Source: Bifidobacterium sp. ESL0775 (lineage in GTDB: Bacteria; Actinomycetota; Actinomycetes; Actinomycetales; Bifidobacteriaceae). From it: a stretch of 64,000 nt of DNA. Where the stretch lies: contig NZ_CP113917.1 in NCBI RefSeq assembly GCF_029395475.1, positions 992,001 through 1,056,000 on the forward strand. The letters are read 5' to 3'. Below the pieces are notes generated by a model. That model worked only from the letters and a program-made list of their open reading frames with translations, ran no database searches and was not told where the DNA came from. The position numbers were made by a program, and so were the translations under genes. The stretch's first letter is position 1, and the number at the start of each line of letters is the position of its first letter. Positions 8,087 to 15,046 of this stretch are shown here, in pieces.

Positions 8087-8253
8087 GTACCTAGTGTACC
8101 TAGCCGCCTAGCCTTACTCGCACAACGGTTTACGTACCCAGTAAACCGCCTAGAGTACCTAGTGGCGGCGCAATCGCTAGGTACTCTAGGCACAAACTCT
8201 AGGTACGAAACCCCAATGATTCCAACGCCTAGGCGGCTAGGTACGCTAGGTAG
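8087..8253. repeat. CTAGGTAC iteron-like inverted array, candidate element origin
   Basis: Six exact CTAGGTAC/GTACCTAG octamers lie at 8087, 8096, 8155, 8177, 8199 and 8237. Near-copies lie at 8105-8111, 8147-8153, 8186-8193 and 8246-8253. The three left copies read GTACCTAG and the three right copies CTAGGTAC. The outer 25 bp (8087-8111 and 8229-8253) form an inverted repeat matching at 23 of 25 positions. Copies recur at 9-bp and 22-bp spacings. The stretch immediately follows the replication-type ATPase gene and codes for nothing convincing. It is a good candidate origin or initiator/repressor-binding site. Confidence 0.7.
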
Positions 8254-8305
8254 CCTCCCAAACACCAACCGAACGGAACCGCACAGGAAAGATGTTCGAT
8301 TATCC

Positions 8306-8328
8306 CGATTCCGGCGCTCGCGGACGGG
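8306..8328 (+). repeat. 23-bp intergenic repeat, copy 1
   Basis: The 23 bases starting CGATTCCGGCGCTCGCGG lie just before the 93-residue zinc-ribbon gene and recur at 9483-9505 with a single A/G change. Shorter GGCGCTCGCGG matches occur inside several element genes (for example 6575, 8549), partly because the string encodes common residues. The two intergenic copies are the meaningful pair. Confidence 0.55.
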
Positions 8329-8340
8329 AGACGGGCGGCC

Positions 8341-8622
8341 ATGAGCAATACCAGGAAACCGGTCGAGACGGTGTACTGCCACCAGCCCGATCTGCGGCAT
8401 CAGGGCGGCAGGTACACCTGGTGCGGCATCGACCGTACCGCGCACGACATGCGCCCCATGTCCACGTTGCCCGAGGGCTACCGGTGGGAGAGCTGCCCGG
8501 TCTGCGAGGCCATGATGCTGCTCGACCAAGCCCAACGGGAAACGCAACGGCGCTCGCGGACGTCAACGTGGGTTCAGGGCACGCTGTTCGACGGGGGAGG
8601 CTTGCCATGTCCATCAAGGTGA
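8341..8622 (+). CDS. Small zinc-ribbon-like protein of the element
   Basis: A 93-residue protein from ATG 8341. It has a potential metal-binding set: C/H around VYCHQPDLRHQ, then TWCGIDRT, then SCPVCEAMM. The same WCG/LCG...CPxCE pattern occurs in the 174-residue protein two genes downstream, so the two share a domain. The C-terminal third is polar and probably flexible. It overlaps the next gene by 16 nt. The function is unknown; small zinc ribbons in phage-like elements are often DNA- or protein-binding regulators. Confidence 0.6.
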   Translation: MSNTRKPVETVYCHQPDLRHQGGRYTWCGIDRTAHDMRPMSTLPEGYRWESCPVCEAMMLLDQAQRETQRRSRTSTWVQGTLFDGGGLPCPSR

Positions 8623-8942
8623 CCCGTCTGAAGGCCCCGGAGTCGTACACGTCGTTCGAGCCAGGTGTGGATGTGTCGGCCGAGCGCGAGTGCGCGTCCA
8701 GGATCGCCCGCGACTGCCTTAGCGAGGTGGCCACGGCGCTTATCGAGGGTCGGAAGCCGACGGTGAGGGTTCCGTCGCTCGACCCGGTGTTCGCGGCGGT
8801 GACGGGCAGGGCGCTCCAGACAATCGCCCGCAACCTCGGCACCACGGCCAACCAAAAGAACGAAGAAACCGAAAAACAAGACGAAGAGGACGGGGAGGAA
8901 GCGCAGGGCTGCGCCGACACCCCGGAAAGGAACAGGAAATGA
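8607..8942 (+). CDS. Hypothetical element protein with acidic tail
   Basis: A 111-residue protein from ATG 8607, preceded by GGGGGAGG at a good distance. Earlier in-frame starts back to 8292 overlap the neighbouring gene and are less likely. The first ~75 residues look folded and helical (SAERECASRIARDCLSEVAT). The tail (NEETEKQDEEDGEEAQ) is highly acidic and probably disordered. The stop overlaps the next start by 4 nt. I do not recognise a family. An acidic tail might mimic DNA or bind a basic partner, but that is speculation. Confidence 0.55.
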   Translation: MSIKVTRLKAPESYTSFEPGVDVSAERECASRIARDCLSEVATALIEGRKPTVRVPSLDPVFAAVTGRALQTIARNLGTTANQKNEETEKQDEEDGEEAQGCADTPERNRK

Positions 8943-9463
8943 CCAGCAACAACCAACTTCAGGAGAACGCCGGCACGATGACGCTGGAACAGCCGCAACG
9001 CGGGGACGAAGGGCCGACGATCCTGCACTATGTGCGTAAAACGTCCTGCCAGGCGGGAAGAAGCGACTACTCGCTGTGCGGGCTTCTTATGGATCACCTG
9101 ACACCGGCCGGCAACCTGCCGGGAGGCTCTGAGACGCTGATATGCCCGATGTGCGAGATGGACGCCCAGGCGGAACTCGACGGATGGCCAGACAGCCCGC
9201 TTTCGATAGACCTGCTCGCCATCAGAATGACCCTGAACGCCATGCTCAGAACCGAAGGCCTGACCATACCCGAAGCCGCCGGAAAACTCGGCATGGAACC
9301 CGACGACCTGCACCACAAGCTCGCCACCATCCGGCTGAACGTCGAAGAACTCGCCGGAATCTGCGAACTCTGCCACACGTCCCCGGCAATGGCCGCAGAC
9401 ATCACCCAGAAAGCCGCCCAGATCATCAAGCAACGCCGAACAGACGCCGCAAAGACCGAATAA
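8939..9463 (+). CDS. Zinc-ribbon plus HTH protein of the element
   Basis: A 174-residue protein from ATG 8939 (ATGA overlap; GGAAAGGAACAGG upstream). Residues ~25-75 repeat the zinc-ribbon pattern of the 93-residue protein (YSLCG ... ICPMCEMDAQ). Residues ~80-165 look like a Cro/XRE-type helical bundle (LTIPEAAGKLGMEPDDLHHK, NVEELAGICELCHTSP). The fusion suggests a DNA-binding regulator, perhaps controlling the late capsid/HNH genes. It is the last gene before a 296-nt non-coding stretch. The family is not recognised beyond these elements. Confidence 0.6.
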   Translation: MTSNNQLQENAGTMTLEQPQRGDEGPTILHYVRKTSCQAGRSDYSLCGLLMDHLTPAGNLPGGSETLICPMCEMDAQAELDGWPDSPLSIDLLAIRMTLNAMLRTEGLTIPEAAGKLGMEPDDLHHKLATIRLNVEELAGICELCHTSPAMAADITQKAAQIIKQRRTDAAKTE

Positions 9464-9759
9464 GACGCAACCTCCACCCAAACGATTCCGGCGCTCGCGG
9501 GCGGGGTGAACCATAGTGCACCCCGTGTGACCCCTTCAGTATCCGAGGGGGTGGCATAGGGGTGCCGCGGGCTGGCTTTCGGGTGCCCCGGCTGGTATGA
9601 TTGAAGGCAATCAGCTAGCGGGGGCCGCCCTGAGGGGTCGCCAATCATCCGCACGCCAGATCGTTCGATACCGGAACGCTATCCGGGGCATTGGAAGCCC
9701 GTGGAGCCGTCCGGTCACAATCCCATATCTCACATTTGGCATGAAAGCTGTATTCTCTG
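9464..9759. other. Structured non-coding stretch before capsid gene; candidate packaging or control site
   Basis: This 296-nt region has no convincing gene. It starts with the second copy of the 23-bp repeat (9483-9505). GC-rich inverted repeats follow: GGGGTG...CACCCC, CCCCT...AGGGG and GATTG-AAGG-CAATC. The sequence becomes less GC-rich just before the capsid gene, where the promoter should be. Possible roles are a late promoter with regulator sites, or a cos/pac-like packaging site. Nothing in the sequence decides between them. Confidence 0.4.
9483..9505 (+). repeat. 23-bp intergenic repeat, copy 2
   Basis: It matches 8306-8328 at 22 of 23 positions. This copy lies 19 nt after the zinc-ribbon/HTH gene and upstream of the capsid gene. 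The first copy lies upstream of the zinc-ribbon gene. It could be a binding site shared by two transcription units. Confidence 0.55.
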
Positions 9760-11526
9760 ATGCAACAGAAATCAATACCCATCAACGCGGTGATGCCCGG
9801 CGAGAAGGCCGATGACATGAACATGGGCGAAGGCCAGTTCACCGCCTACGCGTCCACCTGGACGCGCGAACCCGACTGCTACGGCGACGTGGTGGCCAAG
9901 GGCGCGTTCACCCGCACGCTCAACGAATGGAAGACCTCGGGCGACTCGATACCCATCCTCTACGGGCACAACAGCGCCGACCCCGACTACAACATCGGCT
10001 ACGTCAAGCAGGCCGTCCAGGACGAGCACGGGCTGAAGATCCTCGGCCAGCTTGACATCGACAACAACCCCAAGGCCGCCCAGGTCTACAAGCTGCTCAA
10101 GGGACGCAGGCTCCGGCAGATGAGCTTCGCGTTCACCATCAACAGCAAGGCCAACATACCGCTCACGAACGGCACCAGCGTGCGCGAGCTGCGCGACGTG
10201 ACCCTCTACGAGGTGTCCATCGTCCCGCTCGGGGCGAACCAGGACACCAGCATCGAGGCGGTGAAAAGCGCCATCGACTCGACCGCAAAGGCCCAGAAGA
10301 ACCTCAACGAATACGCGCTATGGCAATACAACTACGAAAGAAAGAACAACAACGACATGAACCTGCTACAGAAGCTCGAGAGCATTGAGAAGAAGATCGG
10401 CGAGTACAAGTCCCGCCTCGACGCCGGCGAGAACATCCTGCCGGACGAAGAAAAGGACCTGGAACAGAAGACCAAGGAGGCCAAGGAACTCCGCCGCAGA
10501 ATCGACCTGTTCAAAAGCGTGAACGCCGACCTCGCCGCGAACGGGGTGCCCGAGGTCAAGAACGGCCGGCCCACGCAGGGCGAGGCCGTCGGCACGAAGA
10601 AGCGGGGCCACCTCTCGCTGCGATCCATCTCCAGCGAGGCACCGCGCACCGTCATCGGCTACAGCGGCAAGCTGCTCGAGAAGGGACTCGCGCCCCAGGG
10701 GCAGGCGCTGTTCCCCGTGCCGATCGTCAACACGGAGCCGATAGCCGCCTACGCCGGCGGCGAGGTGCCGCCGCGCCTGCTGGACTACCTGCAAGCCGTG
10801 ACCAGGGACGCGCCGACCTACAGCGTCATCCAGGAGGTCGAGAAGGAAGACTCGGGCAAGGCGTCCGTCGTCGCCCCGGGCGAGGAGAAGCCGGTCAAGA
10901 AGATCGGCCTGGAACGCCTCGACCAGCGGCTCAAGGTCGTGGCCGTGCTCTCCGAACCGATCGACAAGTTCCTTCTCGAGGACGCCGGCAACATCTACAA
11001 CTGGCTCGGCACCAGATACGTGATCGAGGTGTTCAACGCCATCGAGGACGAGATCATCAACGGCGACGGCACCGGCGAGCACTTCACCGGCCTCGAGCAC
11101 GCCAAGGGCACCAAGTCCCTGCCGTACGCCGGCACCATCCTGGACACCATCATGGCCGGCACCAACGCGCTCGAGACCATCGGGCTGGTGCCCGACATCA
11201 TCGCGCTCTCGCCGGCCGACTGGCTCACCATCCAGAAGCTCCGCGACGACAACGGCGCATACTACATGGGCAACGTCGTCGACCCCGTGCAGCGCACGCT
11301 GTGGGGACGCCAGATCGCCACCGTGCCCGGACTGCCGGAAGGCACCGGCTGGGTGATCGGCGCAGGCGCTCTCACACTGTCCACGGACGGCGTGAACCGC
11401 ATCGAGTGGGACACCTCGGGCGGCTTCACCCGCAACCAGATCCAGGCACGCGTCGAGGGACGCTACAACCTCGACATCCTCAAGCCCCACGCGCTCATCA
11501 AGCTCGACCTCAAGGCCAAGGCATGA
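9760..11526 (+). CDS. HK97-type prohead protease fused to major capsid protein
   Basis: A 588-residue single-chain fusion. Residues ~1-165 are a U35-type prohead protease: YGHNSADP with catalytic His about 70, MSFAF with Ser about 122, YEVSIVPLGAN with Glu about 151. Residues ~195-255 are a charged coiled coil resembling the scaffolding delta domain. Residues ~275-588 are an HK97-fold capsid protein, with typical segments IGLERLDQRLKVVAVLSEP, WLGTRYVIEVFNAIEDEII and WLTIQKLRDDNGAYYMG. It would assemble and self-mature an icosahedral shell. The start ATG 9760 has only a weak upstream GAAAG. It is the only structural gene in the element and overlaps the HNH gene by 4 nt. Confidence 0.88.
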   Translation: MQQKSIPINAVMPGEKADDMNMGEGQFTAYASTWTREPDCYGDVVAKGAFTRTLNEWKTSGDSIPILYGHNSADPDYNIGYVKQAVQDEHGLKILGQLDIDNNPKAAQVYKLLKGRRLRQMSFAFTINSKANIPLTNGTSVRELRDVTLYEVSIVPLGANQDTSIEAVKSAIDSTAKAQKNLNEYALWQYNYERKNNNDMNLLQKLESIEKKIGEYKSRLDAGENILPDEEKDLEQKTKEAKELRRRIDLFKSVNADLAANGVPEVKNGRPTQGEAVGTKKRGHLSLRSISSEAPRTVIGYSGKLLEKGLAPQGQALFPVPIVNTEPIAAYAGGEVPPRLLDYLQAVTRDAPTYSVIQEVEKEDSGKASVVAPGEEKPVKKIGLERLDQRLKVVAVLSEPIDKFLLEDAGNIYNWLGTRYVIEVFNAIEDEIINGDGTGEHFTGLEHAKGTKSLPYAGTILDTIMAGTNALETIGLVPDIIALSPADWLTIQKLRDDNGAYYMGNVVDPVQRTLWGRQIATVPGLPEGTGWVIGAGALTLSTDGVNRIEWDTSGGFTRNQIQARVEGRYNLDILKPHALIKLDLKAKA

Positions 11527-11843
11527 CGCGAGGATCATCGAGGCACGGCATTCGCAAGTACGGCCGGCAGTTCCAGAAAGACCGCAAGGCGTTCTTTGCC
11601 AAGTGCAAGGCAAACAACGCCGTGTGCTGGCTGTGCGGGATGCCCATCGACTACGAGGTTCCGCAGAACACCACGGACAACAGCTACAACCTCGACCACA
11701 TGTATCCCGTCACCAAACGCCCAGACCTCCAGCATGATCCCGCAGGCTTCAGGCCCAGCCACGCAAGCTGCAACAACCTGAGAGGCAACAAGGAACCGCC
11801 CGCGCCGCTCGGGACGCTCTCCAGGCAATGGATCAGGCCATAA
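11523..11843 (+). CDS. HNH endonuclease
   Basis: A 106-residue HNH nuclease starting at ATG 11523, inside the capsid stop (ATGA). The zinc-binding cysteines are in CWLCG (about 35 and 38), the catalytic core is NLDHMYP (Asp58-His59), and the closing part is SHASCNNLRGNK (His80, Cys83). Small HNH proteins beside capsid and terminase genes assist cos cleavage with the large terminase in many tailed phages. Here no terminase is encoded, so the partner would have to come from a helper phage. A homing or defence-like role is an alternative. Confidence 0.85.
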   Translation: MTRGSSRHGIRKYGRQFQKDRKAFFAKCKANNAVCWLCGMPIDYEVPQNTTDNSYNLDHMYPVTKRPDLQHDPAGFRPSHASCNNLRGNKEPPAPLGTLSRQWIRP

Positions 11844-11861
11844 AGCACAACAACAACAAGC

Positions 11862-11904
11862 AAAGGCCGGAATCCGCCACAATCGGCGGCGTCCCGGCCT
11901 TTTC
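11862..11904 (+). terminator. Terminator of the element's rightward operon
   Basis: AAAGGCCGG (11862-11870) pairs with CCGGCCTTT (11894-11902), with an inner CCGCC/GGCGG stem, followed by a short T stretch. It lies ~20 nt after the HNH stop. Confidence 0.75.
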
Positions 11905-12226
11905 CATGCCGAAAGCAAGGGGAAGGGGCGGTAAAATCCTCAAAAGCCCGCCGGCCGGACTTCCATCCGCATGGGCCCCATTCCTCTCCCTCCCGAATCC
12001 AGAAAAATCTGAGAGGGGGGGGTCGCGCGCGCGAGGCTAAAACAGCATTTTAGGGATTAATTTAGGCTACTAAAACTTTCTGGACACGATACAGACACGA
12101 TGAACGCTTGATTTTGTCATTTTTAACTAAACAAACTAAGATAGAATAGAGAAAAGAACCGTTGAAATATCAACGATATTAAGGTTTGTCATATTTTCTA
12201 TAAATCTACCATATTTAGGCAATTTA
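11905..12226. other. Non-coding right end of the element
   Basis: No credible gene. The first part is GC-rich with a run of eight G (12015-12022) and alternating GC. From about 12040 it becomes AT-rich, as attachment regions often are, and contains the right arm-type repeat at 12080-12106. A short frame running from 11828 to 12040 has no ribosome binding site or recognisable content and was not called. Confidence 0.5.
12080..12106 (+). repeat. Right integrase arm-type site (two GACACGAT motifs)
   Basis: Two tandem GACACGAT motifs in the context CTG...GAACG mirror the pair at 3888-3913, with one extra base between the motifs. They lie ~120 bp inside the right attachment core. Together the two pairs fit integrase arm sites on either side of the core after integration. 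Confidence 0.6.
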
Positions 12227-12270
12227 GTTCAGAAGGTCGCGCGTTCGAACCGCGTTGGCCACCCCATCAA
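12227..12270 (+). repeat. attR: 44-bp partial copy of tRNA-His
   Basis: Identical to 3790-3833 but without the 5' half of the tRNA, so it is not a functional gene. It marks the right boundary of the element. Confidence 0.92.
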
Positions 12271-12302
12271 TCCCCGGAATCGCAAGGTTTCGGGGATTTT
12301 GC
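12270..12302 (+). terminator. Original tRNA-His terminator left beyond attR
   Basis: ATCCCCG (12270-12276) pairs with CGGGGAT (12291-12297), followed by TTTTGCG. It is a diverged homologue of the hairpin at 3834-3866. It is presumably the terminator that served tRNA-His before integration. Confidence 0.7.
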
Positions 12303-12350
12303 GTTATCGGTGATTTTCACGCACAGTCAATATTCGGTCAACATCGCGGA

Positions 12351-13706
12351 TTATCGCAAGATGTTTCTGTACGGCGGATAGGCGATGCGTAGCGTGTCCG
12401 GGAACGTGGGTTTGCTGGTCACTGTTTTGACGTGGCTGAACTCGAGGAAACCGGCTTTGCCGTGATAGGAACCCATGCCGGATGCGCCGATGCCGCCGAA
12501 GGGGAGGCGGCTGGAAAGCAGATGACCGAGCGGCAGATTGAAGCCGAGCGCGCCCGAGCTGGTATGGCGTTCGAACAGCAGCCGGGTGGCCTTGGAACGG
12601 GAGAAGACATATAAAGCCAGTGGTTTCGGACGCCTGTTGATGAATTTGACGGCTTCACGCGCATCGCGCACTGCAAGAATCGGCAGGATCGGTCCGAAGA
12701 TCTCCTCTTGCATCACCGGATCGTCAGGCCGGACGTTGGTGAGGATGGTCGGCGCGATATAGAGACGTTCGCGATTCGTTTCACCCCCGCTGAACGCTTT
12801 TCCATCGGTTGGCAGAAGCCCGGCCAACCTGTCGAATTGTCTGGTGTTGACGATTCTTCCGTAACTTGCGGATTCCGCTGGATTGTCGCCGAAGAACTTG
12901 TGTGTGAAAGCGGAAATTTTCTGTGCCAGCGGTTCGACCAGCTCCGGCGTGGTCAAGACATAATCGGGAGCCACGCAGGTCTGTCCGGCGTTGGTGAAGC
13001 GACCCCATGCGATGCGCCCCGCGGCGACGTCGAGATTGGCGCTCGCGTCCACGAACACCGGTGATTTGCTGCCAAGTTCAAGGGTGACCGGCGTGAGTTG
13101 TTTCGCCGCCGCTTCCATGACGATCGAGCCGACCCTGCCATTGCCGGTATAGAAGATATGGTCGAACGGTTGTCGCAAAAGCTCGGTGGTTTCGGGCACG
13201 GCTCCCTGGACGACCGCAAAAGCCCGCGGATCAAGGTATTCGCCGATAAGACGTTGAAGCAACGCGCTGGTATTGGGGGAGAGCTCGGAAGGTTTGAGGC
13301 ATACGCAATTGCCGGCCGCGATGGCGTCGACCATCGGCTCCAGGCTCAGCATCAGGGGATAGTTCCATGGTGAAATGACCAGGATCACGCCCTTGGGTTC
13401 CGTTATCGTCCAGCTTCTCGCAGGTTGCATCAAAAGCGGCATGGTCACATGGTGCCTTCCGCTCCAGCGCGCCAGACGCGGCTCGACGAACTTTATTTCG
13501 TCCAAGACCAGTTTGATTTCCATCAGCGCGGTTTCGGCCGCGGGTTTGCCTAGGTCGAGATAAACGGCATGCTCGATGTCCTTTCGATGGGCTGTGATCA
13601 TCCCCTTCATCCGCCTGAGCTGTTCCCGTCGCCAATCCAAAGGTAAAGTCGCGCCTGTATCGAAAACGCGGTGAAGTCCGGCCACGTTGTCGTTCATATC
13701 CATCAT
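12351..13706 (-). CDS. Aldehyde dehydrogenase (class 3-like)
   Basis: NAD(P)-dependent aldehyde dehydrogenase, 451 residues, the short form typical of class 3/coniferyl-aldehyde-type enzymes. The cofactor and active-site signatures are visible: SPWNYPLMLSLEPMVDAIAAGN, TLELGSKSP (general-base Glu), NAGQTCVAPDY (catalytic Cys) and EEIFGPILPI. The ATG at 13706 follows AGAGG at a suitable distance; a second ATG follows directly. The gene lies between the integrated element and the divergent deaminase gene. The substrate is not predictable; fatty or aromatic aldehydes are usual for this class. Confidence 0.87.
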   Translation of the reverse strand: MMDMNDNVAGLHRVFDTGATLPLDWRREQLRRMKGMITAHRKDIEHAVYLDLGKPAAETALMEIKLVLDEIKFVEPRLARWSGRHHVTMPLLMQPARSWTITEPKGVILVISPWNYPLMLSLEPMVDAIAAGNCVCLKPSELSPNTSALLQRLIGEYLDPRAFAVVQGAVPETTELLRQPFDHIFYTGNGRVGSIVMEAAAKQLTPVTLELGSKSPVFVDASANLDVAAGRIAWGRFTNAGQTCVAPDYVLTTPELVEPLAQKISAFTHKFFGDNPAESASYGRIVNTRQFDRLAGLLPTDGKAFSGGETNRERLYIAPTILTNVRPDDPVMQEEIFGPILPILAVRDAREAVKFINRRPKPLALYVFSRSKATRLLFERHTSSGALGFNLPLGHLLSSRLPFGGIGASGMGSYHGKAGFLEFSHVKTVTSKPTFPDTLRIAYPPYRNILR

Positions 13707-13881
13707 CTGTCGCCTCTTATCTGCGTTCGTCGATATGACCTAACTCTATATGGCCGTTGCGAACGGTGGGTGCAACAGTTCTCATGACGATGTAGGGTTT
13801 GCTGGCTTGGGAGCATGGTAGATTACATGCTGTAGTGCTGTTAACCAAATGCTGTTCAACTTTATTGGGAAGGCATGTTCA

Positions 13882-14898
13882 ATGACGACCGAAGTCACAC
13901 GAGAATTCATCCAAAATCTGCCAAAAGCCGAGCTTCATCTCCATATCGAGGGGACGCTGGAACCTGAGCTGAAGCTTGAATTGGCCAAGCGCAACCATAT
14001 CGACATCGGGCAGACGACGATCGAAGAGGTCCGCAAGACCTACCAATACGACGACCTCGCCTCGTTCCTCGCCGTCTACTATCCGGCCATGGACGTGCTG
14101 CAGCATGAACAGGATTTCTACGACCTCGCCTTCGCCTATCTGAAACGTGCCGCCGCCAACCATGTGCGCCATGTCGAGATCTTCTTTGATCCCCAGGCCC
14201 ACACCTCCCGTGGCATCGCTTTCGAGACCGTGATCCACGGGTTGCATCGTGCCATCGTCGACGCCCGTGCCATCGATGTCGACGCCGATCTGATCATGTG
14301 CTTCCTGCGTGATTTCTCCAAGGAATCCGCCCGCAAGACCTTGCTTGAGGCCTTGCCATACAAGGACTGGATTCTGGGCATCGGCTTGGACTCCGACGAA
14401 CACAACAATCCGCCGCTCAAGTTCGCGCGTCAGTACGAGGATGCCGCGGCAGCTGGGCTCCATCTGACGGCTCATTGCGACATCGACCAGGTCGGCTCGA
14501 TCGACCACATCCGCCAGGCGCTTGAGATCATGGGTGTGGAACGCATCGACCACGGCACCAATATCGTCGAGGACCCGGATCTGGTCGATTTCGCCGTCAG
14601 CCACCACATCGGCATGACCTCCTGCCCGCTTTCCAACTCCTTCGTACGCCCCGAGATGAAGGGCGATGAAATCGTGGAGCTCTTGGGCAAGGGCGTCAGG
14701 ATCTGCATCAACTCCGACGATCCGGCCTACTTCGGCGGCTATATCAGTGACAACTACTACGCGCTGGCCGACCAGTTCGGCCTGAGCCGCGATCAGGTCA
14801 TCCAGCTGGCGCGCAACTCCTTCGAGGCTTCGTGGATCAGCGACGAGAAGAAGGCGCTCTATCTGGCCCAGCTCAACGAATACGTGGCCAAGAATTGA
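13882..14898 (+). CDS. add: Adenine/adenosine deaminase family protein
   Basis: Zinc-dependent purine deaminase of the metal-dependent hydrolase superfamily, 338 residues from ATG 13882 (GGGAAGG, 8-nt spacing); an ATG at 13849 lacks a site. Metal ligands are in ELHLHIEGT near the N-terminus, LTAHCDID and NSDDPAYFGGY. The sequence after the catalytic Asp pair, DPAYFGGYISDNYY, is the form I associate with adenine deaminases rather than adenosine deaminases, so adenine to hypoxanthine is the likelier reaction in purine salvage. It stands alone, followed by a strong terminator. Confidence 0.82.
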   Translation: MTTEVTREFIQNLPKAELHLHIEGTLEPELKLELAKRNHIDIGQTTIEEVRKTYQYDDLASFLAVYYPAMDVLQHEQDFYDLAFAYLKRAAANHVRHVEIFFDPQAHTSRGIAFETVIHGLHRAIVDARAIDVDADLIMCFLRDFSKESARKTLLEALPYKDWILGIGLDSDEHNNPPLKFARQYEDAAAAGLHLTAHCDIDQVGSIDHIRQALEIMGVERIDHGTNIVEDPDLVDFAVSHHIGMTSCPLSNSFVRPEMKGDEIVELLGKGVRICINSDDPAYFGGYISDNYYALADQFGLSRDQVIQLARNSFEASWISDEKKALYLAQLNEYVAKN

Positions 14899-14983
14899 GC
14901 GTGGAATCGTTCGTGGATAGTGAATTAAGGGGTTTATGCCGCAATCGGTATTGATATAAGTTCAACCCGGATTGCTGATTAAG

Positions 14984-15046
14984 AAACGTGGTCGAAGGAA
15001 ACCGATGCATTGTTCGGTTTGTCCTATTGACCACGTTTTGGTTTTA
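14984..15046 (+). terminator. Terminator after the deaminase gene
   Basis: AACGTGGTC (14985-14993) pairs with GACCACGTT (15029-15037), with a nested AAACCGA/TCGGTTT stem, followed by TTGGTTTTA. Confidence 0.7.

Larger units (their letters stand above)
3790..12270. mobile_element. tRNA-His-integrated, capsid-encoding satellite-like element (~8.4 kb)
   Basis: The element is bounded by identical 44-bp repeats at tRNA-His. Leftward genes are the integrase and an XRE repressor. Rightward, tightly overlapping genes are two excisionase-like proteins, a P-loop replication-type protein, an iteron-like array, three small accessory genes, a prohead protease-capsid fusion and an HNH nuclease, then a terminator. 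This is prophage-like lysogeny and replication control with a single structural gene. Portal, large and small terminase, tail and lysis genes are absent. The best reading is a phage satellite that makes its own capsid and borrows packaging and tail functions. A decayed prophage is the alternative, but every gene present looks intact. Confidence 0.8.

Noticed and set aside
8048-8344. 98-codon open frame across the CTAGGTAC array
   Set aside because: Its protein is just translated repeat (recurring GTLG and VPS), with an atypical start inside the upstream gene. The DNA repeat structure explains the region better.
6575-9505. Dispersed GGCGCTCGCGG motif as a regulatory repeat throughout the element
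   Set aside because: Most copies lie in coding sequence and encode common Ala-Leu-Ala-Asp-type strings in a GC-rich genome. Only the two 23-bp intergenic copies were kept.
11828-12040. 70-codon open frame at the right end of the element
   Set aside because: It runs through the operon terminator and a G8/alternating-GC stretch, with no ribosome binding site and no recognisable protein features.
12227-12270. Second tRNA-His gene
   Set aside because: Only the 3' half is present; there is no acceptor 5' strand, D-arm or 5' side of the anticodon arm. It is the attR copy.
3790-12270. Integrative conjugative element
   Set aside because: No relaxase, FtsK/TraB-like translocase or type IV secretion genes are present. 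The capsid and HNH genes point to a phage-related element.
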